DNA of 64,000 nucleotides. It comes from Actinacidiphila yeochonensis CN732 (GTDB lineage: Bacteria > Actinomycetota > Actinomycetes > Streptomycetales > Streptomycetaceae). Under the pieces are notes generated by a model. That model had not been told where the DNA came from and did no database searches. It saw only the letters and a program-made list of their open reading frames with translations. Both the position numbers and the translations under genes were made by a program. Below, in pieces: positions 18,065 to 27,500 of the stretch. The stretch covers positions 1,302,001-1,366,000 of the forward strand of contig NZ_JQNR01000004.1 in NCBI RefSeq assembly GCF_000745345.1, in the 5' to 3' direction. The stretch's first letter is position 1, and every line of letters begins with the position of its first letter.

Positions 18065-20116
18065 TCAGGCCGACTTCCGGATCTCGAGAAGGTCGGGGAT
18101 CGGCGCGAGGTCTTCGAGCAGCCGGCCGGTGGCGCCGTCGACCTTCGCGCGGGCGGCCGGGTCGAGGGACTCGACGGGCGTCCACGCGGTGCCCTTGTGG
18201 GCGGCGTCGAGCAGGGCCTGCAGCCGGGCCGCGTCGGCGTCGACGACGGTCAGCTGCCCCGGCGCCCGAGCCGTGATCAGCGGGCGCAGCACGGTGAGCA
18301 GTTCGCGGGTGCCGGCGAGGTTGGCGCCGGCCGTGGCGAGGTTGCTGCCGCTGCCCTCGTCGGTGTCGCCGGTCAGCTCGAACTGCAGGGTGTTCTCCAG
18401 GATCTCGTGGCTGCGCAGCGGCAGGTCGGCGGGGTCGAAGTCCTGGGTGGGGAACGCCTCGCGCAACCCGGTGACGTCGCTCGCCAGCCGGTCGGCGTAC
18501 GGCAGCAGGGACTTCGCGGGCTCGCCGTGCCACAGGCCGTACTCGATCCGGTGGAACCCGGTGAAGCCCGGGTCGCGGACGCCGCCGGGCAGGCCGTCCT
18601 CGCGGCCGTTGATCCGGCTGTCGAAGTCGGCGAAGGTGCCGTAGGCCGCGCCGAGCGAGGAGTAGGTCAGGTGCGCGGTGAGCCAGTCGGCGCGGGCCGA
18701 GCTCGTGTCGCCCGCCTTCAGGTCGGAGCGCAGCCGCGCGGTCCGGCCCTGCAGGGTGGCGAGCCCCTGGTCCACGTAGGCCCGGTAGGCGGCGAGCGGC
18801 GGCTGGAGTTCGGACGCGGCGAGCGGGAGCACCGCGCGGGTGGTGCCGCCACCGCTGACCCGTACGGACGCGGAGGTGACCGCCTTGCCGCCGGTGGGCA
18901 CGCAGCGCCAGGCGTACGTGCCGCTGCCGACGCTGGCGACCAGGTCGCGGGTGGTGCCGGGGGCGAGGCCCTCGATCTCGCCGTAGACGGCGCCGGTGGC
19001 CGGGTCGATCAGATAGACCTCGGAGGTCCTGCCGCCGGTGTTGCGCATCTGGAAGGTCTGGCGGCCGGGCCGGGGGGCGGTGAACCCCTTGCCGCAGTCG
19101 GTCTCGGAGACCGCCACCGTCTGGGTGCCGGCGGGCTTGCCGCCGCTGAACGCCACGATCGCCGCTGCCACCCCGGCCGGTACGGCCACCACCGCCACCG
19201 GTACCGTCCAGCGGGGCGTCCGCCGGGAGGCCGGGGCCGGCCGGGAGCCCGGCCGCACGGCCTCGGGGGTCGCGGGGGACGGGGCGGCCGGGCGGGGCTC
19301 GGGGGCGCGCAGGCCACGGACGAACAGGGCCATGACCACGGCCAGGTAGGCGACGTAGGCGGTGACCTGGAGCCAGGTCATCTGCGTGGTGAGGTTGAGC
19401 ACTCCCTGCACGAGCTGGGCGTACCAGGAACCGGCGTCGACGTGGCCCGAGAGGTCGACCAGGTAGCTGCCGCCGCCCGGCAGCACCCCGCCCTCCTGCA
19501 GGTCGCGCAGGCCGTAGCCGAGGACGCCGGCCGCGATGACGACGAGTCCGAAGCCGGTCCAGGTGAAGAACCTCGTCAGGTTGATCTTCAGGACGCGCTT
19601 GTAGAGCGCCCAGCAGAGCCCGGCGGCCAGCACCAGACCCACGGCCCCGCCGAGCAGCGGGCCGGTGCCGGAGCCGTGCGCGGTCTCGGCGTTGGTCCAC
19701 AGGAACAGCGCGGTCTCCAGGCCCTCGCGGCCGACCGCGAGGAAGGAGGTGACGACCAGGGGCCCGGCGCCCATGGTGAGGGCCGCGGTGACCTTCTCCC
19801 TGATCTCGCCGGAGAGACCGCGCGCGTTCCGGCGCATCCAGAAGACCATCACGGTGACGAAGCCCACCGCGACGACCGACAGGACGCCGCCGAACGCCTC
19901 CTGGGCGGTGGTGGGCATCTGCTGCGAGCCGAACGTCAGCACCGCGCCGAAGCTCAGGGACAGTCCGACCGCGGCGGCGACGCCGGTCCACACCTGGGGC
20001 AGCCGCTCCTTGTTGCCGCCGCGGACGAGGGTGGCCACGAGGATCGAGACCACCAGCCCCGCTTCAAGCCCTTCCCGCAAACCTATGAGGAAGTTGGGGA
20101 ACAAGTTGTCCCACAT
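18065..20116 (-). CDS. efeU: EfeU-EfeO fusion: FTR1-family iron permease with cupredoxin and M75 domains
   Basis: 683 residues from ATG at 20116, with GGGAGGGG upstream. Residues 1-280 are an FTR1/EfeU permease of seven helices with two REGLE motifs ([12 protein letters not shown] and [13 protein letters not shown]). A cupredoxin-like domain (about 310-410) and an EfeO/M75 domain (about 420-680) follow. The M75 domain contains [11 protein letters not shown], the HxxE iron-site motif. E. coli encodes EfeU and EfeO separately; here they are one polypeptide, with the EfeO part predicted outside the membrane. EfeB follows directly. An iron box and a BlaI-type operator lie just upstream, so both iron and a second signal probably control it. 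Confidence 0.9.
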   Translation of the reverse strand: MWDNLFPNFLIGLREGLEAGLVVSILVATLVRGGNKERLPQVWTGVAAAVGLSLSFGAVLTFGSQQMPTTAQEAFGGVLSVVAVGFVTVMVFWMRRNARGLSGEIREKVTAALTMGAGPLVVTSFLAVGREGLETALFLWTNAETAHGSGTGPLLGGAVGLVLAAGLCWALYKRVLKINLTRFFTWTGFGLVVIAAGVLGYGLRDLQEGGVLPGGGSYLVDLSGHVDAGSWYAQLVQGVLNLTTQMTWLQVTAYVAYLAVVMALFVRGLRAPEPRPAAPSPATPEAVRPGSRPAPASRRTPRWTVPVAVVAVPAGVAAAIVAFSGGKPAGTQTVAVSETDCGKGFTAPRPGRQTFQMRNTGGRTSEVYLIDPATGAVYGEIEGLAPGTTRDLVASVGSGTYAWRCVPTGGKAVTSASVRVSGGGTTRAVLPLAASELQPPLAAYRAYVDQGLATLQGRTARLRSDLKAGDTSSARADWLTAHLTYSSLGAAYGTFADFDSRINGREDGLPGGVRDPGFTGFHRIEYGLWHGEPAKSLLPYADRLASDVTGLREAFPTQDFDPADLPLRSHEILENTLQFELTGDTDEGSGSNLATAGANLAGTRELLTVLRPLITARAPGQLTVVDADAARLQALLDAAHKGTAWTPVESLDPAARAKVDGATGRLLEDLAPIPDLLEIRKSA

Positions 20117-20160
20117 GACGATGCCCCTCCCCGGGACCGGTCCGACACCTGTCGGCGCGC

Positions 20161-20179
20161 TGAGCTTAGGCAAACCTTA
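20161..20179 (-). promoter_or_regulatory. Iron box (DmdR1/IdeR-type) upstream of efeU
   Basis: TGAGCTTAGGCAAACCTTA matches 16 of 19 positions of the DtxR/IdeR-family consensus (TWAGGTTAGSCTAACCTWA), 45 bases upstream of the efeU start. Iron-replete repression is expected. The match is counted directly; binding is inferred. Confidence 0.7.
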
Positions 20180-20185
20180 GCAGTA

Positions 20186-20207
20186 CCGTCTACAGCGGTG
20201 TAGACGG
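20186..20207. promoter_or_regulatory. BlaI/MecI-like operator upstream of efeU
   Basis: A perfect 9-bp inverted repeat with a 4-base spacer: CCGTCTACA (20186-20194), GCGG, TGTAGACGG (20199-20207). The core CTACA-N4-TGTAG is shared with the sites at 16580 and 20583. It sits six bases from the iron box, so two regulators could overlap at this promoter. Confidence 0.6.
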
Positions 20208-20740
20208 ATCGGCCGCCTGTCCGAGGCGCGCCTCCCGGCCTCCCGGCCCGAGGGGGCGGCGGCGCGGCGGGCGGGCCTGGCGCGGGGGATCAAGCGGCCG
20301 CTGTGACGCCGCGGTGTGGCGCGCGGCCGGCGAGGGGGAGTGGCCGAGGTCCAGGGGTGGCGGCTGTCGCGGCCGCCGCGAACCTGCCGGTTGCCGTCGG
20401 CTGCCGCCTCGGCGCGCGCCGGTCGAGGGGGCGGGGCGGGCGTACGTGCGGGGTCGCCGCGGCGTCGTGGCCCGCTGGGGCCGCCCATGCGCCCGAACCG
20501 CCCGAGGGGCCGGGTTGCGGCTACCCGCCGTGACGGCCGGCGGTGCGCAGGGGGCGTCCCGCCGGAGGTCGTTCCGCAAATTCTACATCGTGTAGTAGTT
20601 TCGCTTGCGTTGCTCCGCCGCCGGTCCGAAAGGCCCTGCCATGCCGGGCGGCCGCTTCCCCGTGCCCCGGGAGCAGGCCCCACGCCGGCAGATCCGGAGG
20701 CGACGTCGCTCTGCCCTCGCATACCAGGAGGCTGTCAGCC
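20208..20740. other. Divergent intergenic region between efeU and the glycosyltransferase operon
   Basis: About 530 bases between divergent transcription units. The left end carries the efeU control sites. The right end carries the operator at 20583-20595 and the ribosome site AGGAGG before the GTG at 20741. The middle (20220-20570) is G/C-rich with no convincing gene. Confidence 0.5.
20583..20595. promoter_or_regulatory. BlaI/MecI-like operator upstream of the glycosyltransferase-blaI operon
   Basis: CTACA-TCG-TGTAG, extended on the right to TGTAGTA, lies 145 bases upstream of the first gene of the operon that ends with the BlaI-family regulator and its M56 protease. The same half-sites, with one more spacer base, occur at 16580 and 20190. 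This fits autoregulation. Confidence 0.55.
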
Positions 20741-21934
20741 GTGCCCCGAAACGCCACACCGGCATCCGCGTCCACCAACGCGCCCCGGTCACGGATCGTC
20801 ATCATCTCCGCGGGGATGGGCGCGGGCCACGACGGTGCGGCCCAGCAACTCGCCGAGCGGCTGCTCGCCGACGGCTTCACCGTCGACCGGCACGACTTCC
20901 TCGACCTGCTGCCGGCGCGCCTCGGCACCGTGCTGGCCGGGACCTACCACCGGCTGCTGGTCCGCGCGCCGGGCGGCTACCAGCGGATCTACGCCTCCAC
21001 CGAGCGCGGATCACGACCGGGGCCCGCGGTGGCGGGACTGCTCCGCGCGACGCGCCGGCGGGTACTGCGAGCGATACCGCCCGACACCGCCGTGGTGGTC
21101 TCGACCTACCCCGGGGCCAGCCAGGTGCTCGGCGGACTGCGACGGCGCGGTGAACTGGCCGTGCCCGCGGTGACGTACCTGACCGACTTCTCGGTGCACC
21201 CGCTGTGGGTGGCGCCGGGCGTCGACGTGCATCTGGCCGCGCACCGCGTGCCCGCCCGGCAGGCGGCGGACCGCGACGCGGCCGGGGTACGGGTGTGCGC
21301 GCCCGTGGTGGGCCGGGCGTTCAGCCCCGCCTCGCGGGCACAGCGGGCGGCAGCCCGCGCGGCCTTCGCCCTTCCCCGGGAGGCACCGCTCGCACTGCTG
21401 GTGGCGGGCTCCTGGGGGGTGGGCGCGGTCGAGCAGGCCGCGGCCGACCTGCGGGAGTGCGGGGCGGTCGAACCGGTCGTGGTGTGCGGGCGCAACGAGC
21501 GACTCGCCGCCCGGCTGCGGGCGCGGGGCTTCGCCCACGTGCACGGCTGGGTGGCCGACATGCCGGGGCTGATGCGTGCCTGCGACGTCCTGGTGCAGAA
21601 CGCCGGCGGCCTCACGTCGCTCGAAGCCTTCGCCGCCGGACTGCCGGTGCTCAGCTACCGCTGCATACCCGGTCACGGGCAGACGAACGCCGCCGCCCTG
21701 GCCGAGGCGGGGCTCGCCCCCTGGGTGCGCGACCCGCGAGCCCTCGCCGCGGCTGTCGGCCAGGCGCTGGAGGGCGACGGCGCGGGACGGGCGCTCTTCG
21801 ACGGCGGCGTCTGCGCCGCGACAGCGGTCGCCGATGTCGCCAGGGGCGCGGCCCCGGCGCCCGCGGCACCCGTGGCGGTACGCCGCCCGGCGGGGCGCCC
21901 CCGGCGCTGCGCGGGGTGCGCGCGCTGGCACTGA
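20741..21934 (+). CDS. MGDG-synthase/MurG-like glycosyltransferase (GT28 fold)
   Basis: 397 residues from GTG at 20741, with AGGAGG upstream. The N-terminus has the nucleotide-sugar fold signature SAGMGAGHDGAAQQLAERL seen in diacylglycerol glycosyltransferases. VVVSTYPGASQVLG and TYLTDFSVHPLWVAPGVD are typical of the MGDG-synthase N-domain. The C-terminal half has the donor-binding segment (NAGGLTSLEAFAAGLPVLSYR, PGHGQTNAAALAEAG). The product is probably a glycolipid or an envelope precursor. The last residues (RRPAGRPRRCAGCARWH) look like an out-of-frame tail, and a +1 frame continues into a membrane-helix sequence (see 21916-22047). It is the first gene of an operon with a deacetylase, BlaI and M56 protease. 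Confidence 0.85.
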   Translation: MPRNATPASASTNAPRSRIVIISAGMGAGHDGAAQQLAERLLADGFTVDRHDFLDLLPARLGTVLAGTYHRLLVRAPGGYQRIYASTERGSRPGPAVAGLLRATRRRVLRAIPPDTAVVVSTYPGASQVLGGLRRRGELAVPAVTYLTDFSVHPLWVAPGVDVHLAAHRVPARQAADRDAAGVRVCAPVVGRAFSPASRAQRAAARAAFALPREAPLALLVAGSWGVGAVEQAAADLRECGAVEPVVVCGRNERLAARLRARGFAHVHGWVADMPGLMRACDVLVQNAGGLTSLEAFAAGLPVLSYRCIPGHGQTNAAALAEAGLAPWVRDPRALAAAVGQALEGDGAGRALFDGGVCAATAVADVARGAAPAPAAPVAVRRPAGRPRRCAGCARWH

Positions 21935-22047
21935 CCGCAGCGGTGACCCTGCTGCTGGGGGTCGGCGCACCCCTGGCCGAGGCCTACGGGGACTCCCCGG
22001 GCCACTTCGCCTCGCTCAAGGCGTTCCTGGAAGGAGACCCGCGATGA
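21916..22047 (+). CDS. Short hydrophobic peptide, or frameshifted C-terminus of the glycosyltransferase
   Basis: 43 codons from GTG at 21916: a hydrophobic segment (VRALALTAAVTLLLGVGAPLAEAYG), then DSPGHFASLKAFLEGDPR and a TGA overlapping the deacetylase ATG. It overlaps the glycosyltransferase stop by 19 bases and includes the GGAAGGAG ribosome site of the next gene. Two readings are possible: a small membrane or secreted peptide, or the true C-terminal membrane anchor of the glycosyltransferase displaced by a one-base indel in the G/C run near 21890-21915. I slightly favour the second because of similar breaks elsewhere. Confidence 0.45.
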   Translation: MRALALTAAVTLLLGVGAPLAEAYGDSPGHFASLKAFLEGDPR

Positions 22048-22823
22048 CCGCGACCCGCTCCCTGCGCACCGTGCTCGGCGCCTGCGCCCTGGCGCTGCCC
22101 GCCGCCGCGCAGGCCGGCCCGGTCGTCAGCACCTTCGGGCCGCTGCGCAACCGGCTGATGCCGCGACTGGCGGGACACGGCCGCAGCGGCCATGTCGCGC
22201 TCACCTTCGACGACGGGCCCGACCACCTGTCGACGCCGCACTTCCTGCGGCTGCTGGACACCCGCGGACCGCGGGCGACGTTCTTCATGCTCGGCTCGAT
22301 GGCGGCGCGCTCTCCCGGACTCGTGCGGGAGATGGCGCAGGCCGGGCACGAGATCGCCGTGCACGGCTGGGAGCACCGCCCGCTGCTGCTGCGCGGCCCG
22401 CGGGCCACGTACGACGACCTGGCCCGTGCCAAGGACCTGATCGGCGGCCTGACCGGCGTGCAGCCGCGGCTGTTCCGTCCGCCCTACGGCGTCATGACCG
22501 GTGCGACGTACCTGGTGTGCCGGCGGCTCGGCCTGACCCCGGTGCTGTGGACGGCGTGGGGCGAGGACTGGCGGGCCAGAGCCACACCGGCCAGCGTGCA
22601 CGACACCGTGGCCCGCGACCTGCGCGACGGCGGCACGATCCTGCTGCACGACTCCGACTGCACCTCGGCCACCGGCTCGTGGCGCAACACCCTCGGCGCG
22701 CTGCCCCGGCTGCTCGACACCTGCCAGGAGCGCGGGCTGAGCGTCGGTCCGCTGCGCGAGCACGGCCGGCCGCCGGTCGCGGGCTGGCGCGGCGGACGCG
22801 GCTTCGGGTCACCGGGGGCGTAG
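22044..22823 (+). CDS. Polysaccharide deacetylase (NodB/CE4 family), exported
   Basis: 259 residues from ATG at 22044, with GGAAGGAG upstream. A signal-like N-terminus (TVLGACALALPAAAQAG) precedes a NodB domain. The domain has motif 1 ALTFDDGPDH (catalytic Asp pair), motif 2 IAVHGWEHR (metal His pair), motif 3 RPPYGVMTG and a late LLHDSD block. CE4 enzymes remove acetyl groups from peptidoglycan or other N-acetylglucosamine polymers. Position between the glycosyltransferase and the BlaI/M56 pair suggests an envelope-remodelling operon. Confidence 0.85.
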   Translation: MTATRSLRTVLGACALALPAAAQAGPVVSTFGPLRNRLMPRLAGHGRSGHVALTFDDGPDHLSTPHFLRLLDTRGPRATFFMLGSMAARSPGLVREMAQAGHEIAVHGWEHRPLLLRGPRATYDDLARAKDLIGGLTGVQPRLFRPPYGVMTGATYLVCRRLGLTPVLWTAWGEDWRARATPASVHDTVARDLRDGGTILLHDSDCTSATGSWRNTLGALPRLLDTCQERGLSVGPLREHGRPPVAGWRGGRGFGSPGA

Positions 22824-22932
22824 TAGCGTGGACGCCAGGTGCGCTCCGGGGGTTCACGCTCCGCGGTCCCGACCGCCGCACCGGCACCCCCGAAGAGACC
22901 GGCACCCCCGAAGAGGCTGAGGAGCGGCGAGC

Positions 22933-23316
22933 GTGGCAGGACAGGACCGTCCGGCGGTCGGACGGCGCGCACCCGGAGAGCTGGAGAGCGAGGTGCTCGC
23001 GGCGCTGTGGGCGGCCGGCGAGCCGATTGGCGCCGGAACCGTACGCGAACAGGTCGCCGGCGAACCCGCCTACACCACCGTGCTGACGATTCTGACCCGG
23101 CTGCACCACAAGGGCCTGGTGGTGCGCACCCGCGCCGGCCGCAGCCACCTGTACGCCCCGGTCCGCGACGAAGCCGGCCAGGCCGCGGCCGGCATGCGGG
23201 AACTGCTGGAGCACGGTGGTGACCGTGCCGCGGTGCTGGCGCGGTTCGTCTCCGAACTGCCGGCCGAGGACGAGAAGCTGCTCGAACAGCTGCTGCGCGG
23301 GCAGTCGGAGGACTAG
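22933..23316 (+). CDS. BlaI/MecI/CopY-family transcriptional repressor
   Basis: 127 residues from GTG at 22933. It is a winged-helix repressor with the family signature: ELESEVLAALWAAGEPIGAGTVRE (helix-turn-helix lead), AYTTVLTILTRLHHKGLVVR (recognition helix and wing), then a C-terminal dimerisation helix region (AAGMRELLEHG, AVLARFVSELPAEDEKLLEQLL). It is followed seven bases later by an M56 membrane peptidase, the standard sensor partner. The targets are probably the three CTACA/TGTAG operators in this window. Confidence 0.9.
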   Translation: MAGQDRPAVGRRAPGELESEVLAALWAAGEPIGAGTVREQVAGEPAYTTVLTILTRLHHKGLVVRTRAGRSHLYAPVRDEAGQAAAGMRELLEHGGDRAAVLARFVSELPAEDEKLLEQLLRGQSED

Positions 23317-23322
23317 GACACC

Positions 23323-24243
23323 GTGGGCCTCATACTGTGCGTTCCCGCGCTCGTGGTCACCTTCCTCGTACTCGCCGCGCCTGCCGCCGCCCGCAGGATG
23401 CCGCCGCGGACAGCCACCTGGATCCTGGCGTCGGTCGCGGTGCTCGGCGCGGGCACCTGGCTGACGGTGCTGGGGATGCTGGGCGTGACCCGCATCGGTG
23501 AGATCCCGCAGATCGCCCAGATCGGGCGCTGGTCCCCGCACGCGCTGGCCGCGCACAGCCCCGTCGACCGGCCGGTCGCCACGCTGTCGGTGCTCGCCGC
23601 GGCGCTCGGCCTCGCGGTCACGGTCTGCGCGGCGGGGCGGCGCCTGACGCTGCTGGCCGACGCGCGGCGCAAGGGCCGAGCCCTGCCCACCGCCGGCGAC
23701 CTGGCCGTACTCGACGACCCGGTGCCCTCGGCCTTCGCACTGCCGGGCACCCCGGGCCGGGTCGTGGTGTCCTCCGGCATGCTGCGGGTGCTGAACCCGG
23801 GCGAACGCGAGGCGCTGCTTGCCCACGAGCGCGCCCATCTGGCCCACCGCCACCACCTCTTCCTGCTGGCCTTCCAGGCCGTGGCAGCCGGCAACCCGCT
23901 GCTGCGCCCCCTGGCCCGTGCCGGCACCTTCGCACTGGAGCGCTGGGCCGACGAGGAGGCGGTGACGGTGGTGCGCGACCGCCGGCTGGTCGCCCGCGCC
24001 ATCGCCCGCGCCGCACTCGCCGGCACGGCGTCACCGCGGTGGGCGCCGGCCGCCACCGGCGGCCCGGTCCCGCAGCGGGTCAGCGCGCTCCTGGCCCCAC
24101 CCGTGCCCGCCCGCCGAGCACCGGTGGCCGCGTGCACCGCCCTCATGCTGGTCTGCTGCGTGACCCTGGTCCTGGCGGCCCACCACGTCGACGCCGTCTT
24201 CGACGCCTCAGCCTTCACCCGGGGCGGCGCCCACGGCGCCTGA
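23323..24243 (+). CDS. M56-family membrane metalloprotease (BlaR1/MecR1-like)
   Basis: 306 residues from GTG at 23323. Membrane helices lie at residues about 1-22, 30-52, 80-105 and near the C-terminus (CTALMLVCCVTLVLAA). The protease site is LLAHERAHLAHRHH (HExxH as HERAH), with the downstream acidic helix ERWADEEAV. It lacks the large extracellular penicillin-binding sensor domain of BlaR1, as is usual for actinobacterial members. It probably cleaves or inactivates the BlaI-type repressor in response to an envelope signal. Confidence 0.88.
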   Translation: MGLILCVPALVVTFLVLAAPAAARRMPPRTATWILASVAVLGAGTWLTVLGMLGVTRIGEIPQIAQIGRWSPHALAAHSPVDRPVATLSVLAAALGLAVTVCAAGRRLTLLADARRKGRALPTAGDLAVLDDPVPSAFALPGTPGRVVVSSGMLRVLNPGEREALLAHERAHLAHRHHLFLLAFQAVAAGNPLLRPLARAGTFALERWADEEAVTVVRDRRLVARAIARAALAGTASPRWAPAATGGPVPQRVSALLAPPVPARRAPVAACTALMLVCCVTLVLAAHHVDAVFDASAFTRGGAHGA

Positions 24244-24572
24244 GGAAGCGGGGACCGCTCCGGTGGCGATCCGGCGGCGCCGTCCCACCAGTGGTCCCGG
24301 TCCGTGGCCGCCCCCGGCTCCCGGGTCGGGCGCCGTCACGAGGAAGCAGCGCTTCGAGGCCGCTCGGAAACCCGCCGCGACGGTGCCGGCGACCTGCCCG
24401 GCACGCTCGCCGGACGGCGGGTCCCGTTCGTCCACCGGCTGCCGGCGGGCACCGACGACCGGCCGGCCCGGCCGAACGACCGGGCCGCGGCCGCCGCGGT
24501 GCTCAGCGGGGCCCCACCGGCCGCGGTGGGGCCCCGCTGACGTGCGCGGGTCTCAGCCCGGGGGCGCCGAAC
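24244..24572. other. Intergenic region between convergent genes
   Basis: About 330 bases between the M56 gene and the GH3 gene end. It holds a strong stem-loop at 24505-24538 and otherwise nothing I can support as a gene. Confidence 0.5.
24505..24538. terminator. Strong bidirectional stem-loop
   Basis: A perfect 15-bp inverted repeat (24505-24519 with 24524-24538, AGCGGGGCCCCACCG) with a 4-base loop. It is placed between the convergent M56 and GH3 genes and very probably ends both transcripts. Confidence 0.8.
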
Positions 24573-27500
24573 TCACTGCACGACGGACCACACGAAGGCG
24601 GCCGTGCCCGAGACCCCCCTCGTGTCCTTGGCCGTCACCGTCACCGTGTAGGTCCCGAGGGTGCTGCTGGAGCCGGAGACCGTGCCGTTCGAGGCCACGG
24701 TGATGCCCGGTGGCAGCCCGCTCGCGGTGAAGGTGAGGGTCTGCGCGGCGTCGGAGTCCACCGCCTGCAGGGTGAACGACGCCGTCGCGCCCTTCGGGCT
24801 GCTGTAGCCGAACGGGTTGACCACGCCGACCGTCTCGGCGCCCGGCACGCCCGAGTTCGCTGTGACGTTCGCGCTGACGGCCGTGTTGGCCGTCGAGACG
24901 CCCGCCCCCGAGGCGCCCGCGGCGACCTGCCCGGTCAGGGTGTGGGCCAGGCTGGTCGAGCCGGACAGCGGCAGGCTGGCGGAGGAGTCCCCGACCTTGA
25001 TCGAGTACGAACCCGCCGGGGCTTCCCACTGGTTGTCCGCGGCCGAGAAGGAGGCCAGGTCGTGGACGGTCAGCGGGAAGGTGACCGTGGAGCTCTGCCC
25101 CGGATCGAGGGAGACGCGCTGGAAGCCGCGCAACTGCTCCGGCGGGTCGGCGCCGGCGGCCGGGTCGCCGACGTACAGCTGCGCCACGTCCGCGCCGGCC
25201 ACCGACCCGGTGTTGGTGACGGTGGCGGTCACCGTGGCCGTGCCGTTGGCACCGAAGGCGCCGACGGCGAGGTTGGAGAAGGAGAACTTCGTGTAGGACA
25301 GCCCGAAGCCGAACGGGAAGGCGGGGGTGATGTTCTGCGACTGGTACCAGCGGTAGCCGATGTCCACCCCCTCGCTGTAGACCGGCCCGGTCGGGGTGCC
25401 CGGCCACTGCGCGGTGGTCTGCGCCGGGACCTGGCTCAGGCTGCCGGGGAAGGTGACCGGCAGTTTGCCCGACGGGTCGGCGGTGCCGAAGATCAGCGCG
25501 GCCGTGGCGGCGCCGGTCTCCCCTCCGCCGTACCAGTTCTCGAACACGCCCGCGACGTTGTTGAGCCACGGCATGACCACCGGCGAACCGCTGTTGACCA
25601 CCACGACGGTGTGCGGGTTCGCGGCGGCCACGGCGTTGATCATCGTCTCGTCCGCGCTGGACAGGTCGAGCGTGGTCAGGTCGCTCTCCTCGCCCTCCGG
25701 GGCGCTGACGTAGACGATCGCGTCGGTGGCGGCCTGGGCGGCGGCGACCGCCTGCGGGATGTTCGCGGTGCCGTTGTCGTCGCCCGCGGTGTAGGTGACC
25801 TTGACGTTCGGGCCGACCGCGTTCTGGATTCCGGTGAGCGGCCAGACCGTGTTCGCGCTGTTGACGCTGCCACTGCCGCCGCCACCGAGCTCGACGGCGG
25901 CGCCGCCGTCCGTGCCGATCACCGCGATGGACCCGGTCATGTTCGGGTTGAGCGGCAGCAGGCCGTTGTTCTTCAGCAGCACGGTGCCCTCCTCACCGAG
26001 TTTCAGCGCGGTCTGCTGGTGCGCCGCGCTGGTGACGGTGGCGGACAGCGAGCCGGTCTGCGGGTTGTCGAACAGGCCGAAGGCGAACATCTGGGTGAGG
26101 ATGCGGGCCACGACCGCGTTCAGGGTCGCCTGCTTCAGCGTGCCGGCCGCCAGGGCGGCGGACACGTCGCTCGCGTCGGAGAACGGCATGGCGATGTCCA
26201 TGCCGCCCACGGCGTCCGCGACGGCGTTGCCGGCGGCGCCCCAGTCGGAGACGACGAAGCCGCCGTAGTCCGCCTCGTCGTCGAGCCCGCGCTGGAGCAT
26301 CTGCGCGCTCGCGCAGGACGGGGCGCCGTTCACCACGGCGTACGAGCACATGACCGAGCCGGGCGCCGACTGCTTGACGGCGGTCTGGAAAGGCGCCAGG
26401 TAGAGCTCCTCAAGCGCCTTCTGGCTGACCGTCTCGTTGTCGCCCCCGTTCGGGTACTGCTCCTGGTCGTAGGCGGCGGCGTGCTTGACCTCGGCCAGCA
26501 CGCCCTGGCTCTGCAGGCCCTCGACCTCCGCCGAGGTGATCTGGCCGGCCAGGTACGGGTCCTCGCCGTACGTCTCGTAGGTCCGGCCCCAGCGCGGGTC
26601 CCGCACCAGGTTGGTCGTCGGGCCGAGCGCGACGTTCGCCCCCTTGCCGGCGAACTCGGCGCCCTTGGCCGCGCCCTCCTGCTGGATCAGTGCCGGGTCC
26701 CAGGTCGCGGCCGCGTTCTCGCCGTCGGGGAAGGCGGTCACGCCGCCGTTGCCGTCACCGACTCCGGACGGGCCGTCCTCCAGGTTCAGCGCCGGGACGC
26801 ACAGGTTCGGGATGCCGGCGACCTGGCCGATGTACCCCGAAGCGCCGTCGCCGGAGGCCAGCGTGACCTCCTCGGACCGGTCCATGGTGGTGAGCACCTG
26901 CTGGACCCGCTGGGCGACCGGCGCGGTGGAGCCCACCCACGGGCAGACGCCGTTGCCGCCGTTGCCGTCGCCGCCGGTGACCGGCGCGGTGGTGGTTTTG
27001 CCGTAGACGTCCAGCTCGAAGATGGAGTCGCCGAACTGGGTGCCGCGTGCGGTGGCGTACACCCGGACGTAGCGGGCGGTCGCGGAGACGGTCAGCGTCT
27101 GGCTCCCGCCGGTGCCGGCCGTCGTGGAGTAGACCGGGGTCCAGGTCGCGTTGTCGTTGGACACCTGGACCTGGAACGCCGTCGCGTACGCGGCCTCCCA
27201 GAGCAGTTCCACGCTGCATATCTGCTGCTGGGCCCCGAGGTCGACGTCCAGCCACTGCGGGTCGGCGGCCGCGCTGGACCACCGGGTCCCGGGGTTGCCG
27301 TCGGTGGCGTCGGCTGCCGGGTAGGCGGTGGCGTCCTGGGTCGAGGAGGCCGTGGTCGGCTGGTCGAGCGCGAGGTCCTGGATGCCGCAGTACTGGGTCG
27401 GGCCGGTGCCGCCGCCTCCACCGCCCCCGCCACCGCCACCGCCGCTGCCCTGGGTGAAGGACATGGCGTGGAAGTTCCAGCCGTTGGTGTCCTGGTCGAC

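Noticed and set aside
17972..18065. Upstream ATG at 18065 as the efeB start
   Set aside because: It overlaps the permease stop and could be coupled, but it would place about 30 extra charged residues before the Tat signal; the ATG at 17972 has a strong ribosome site.
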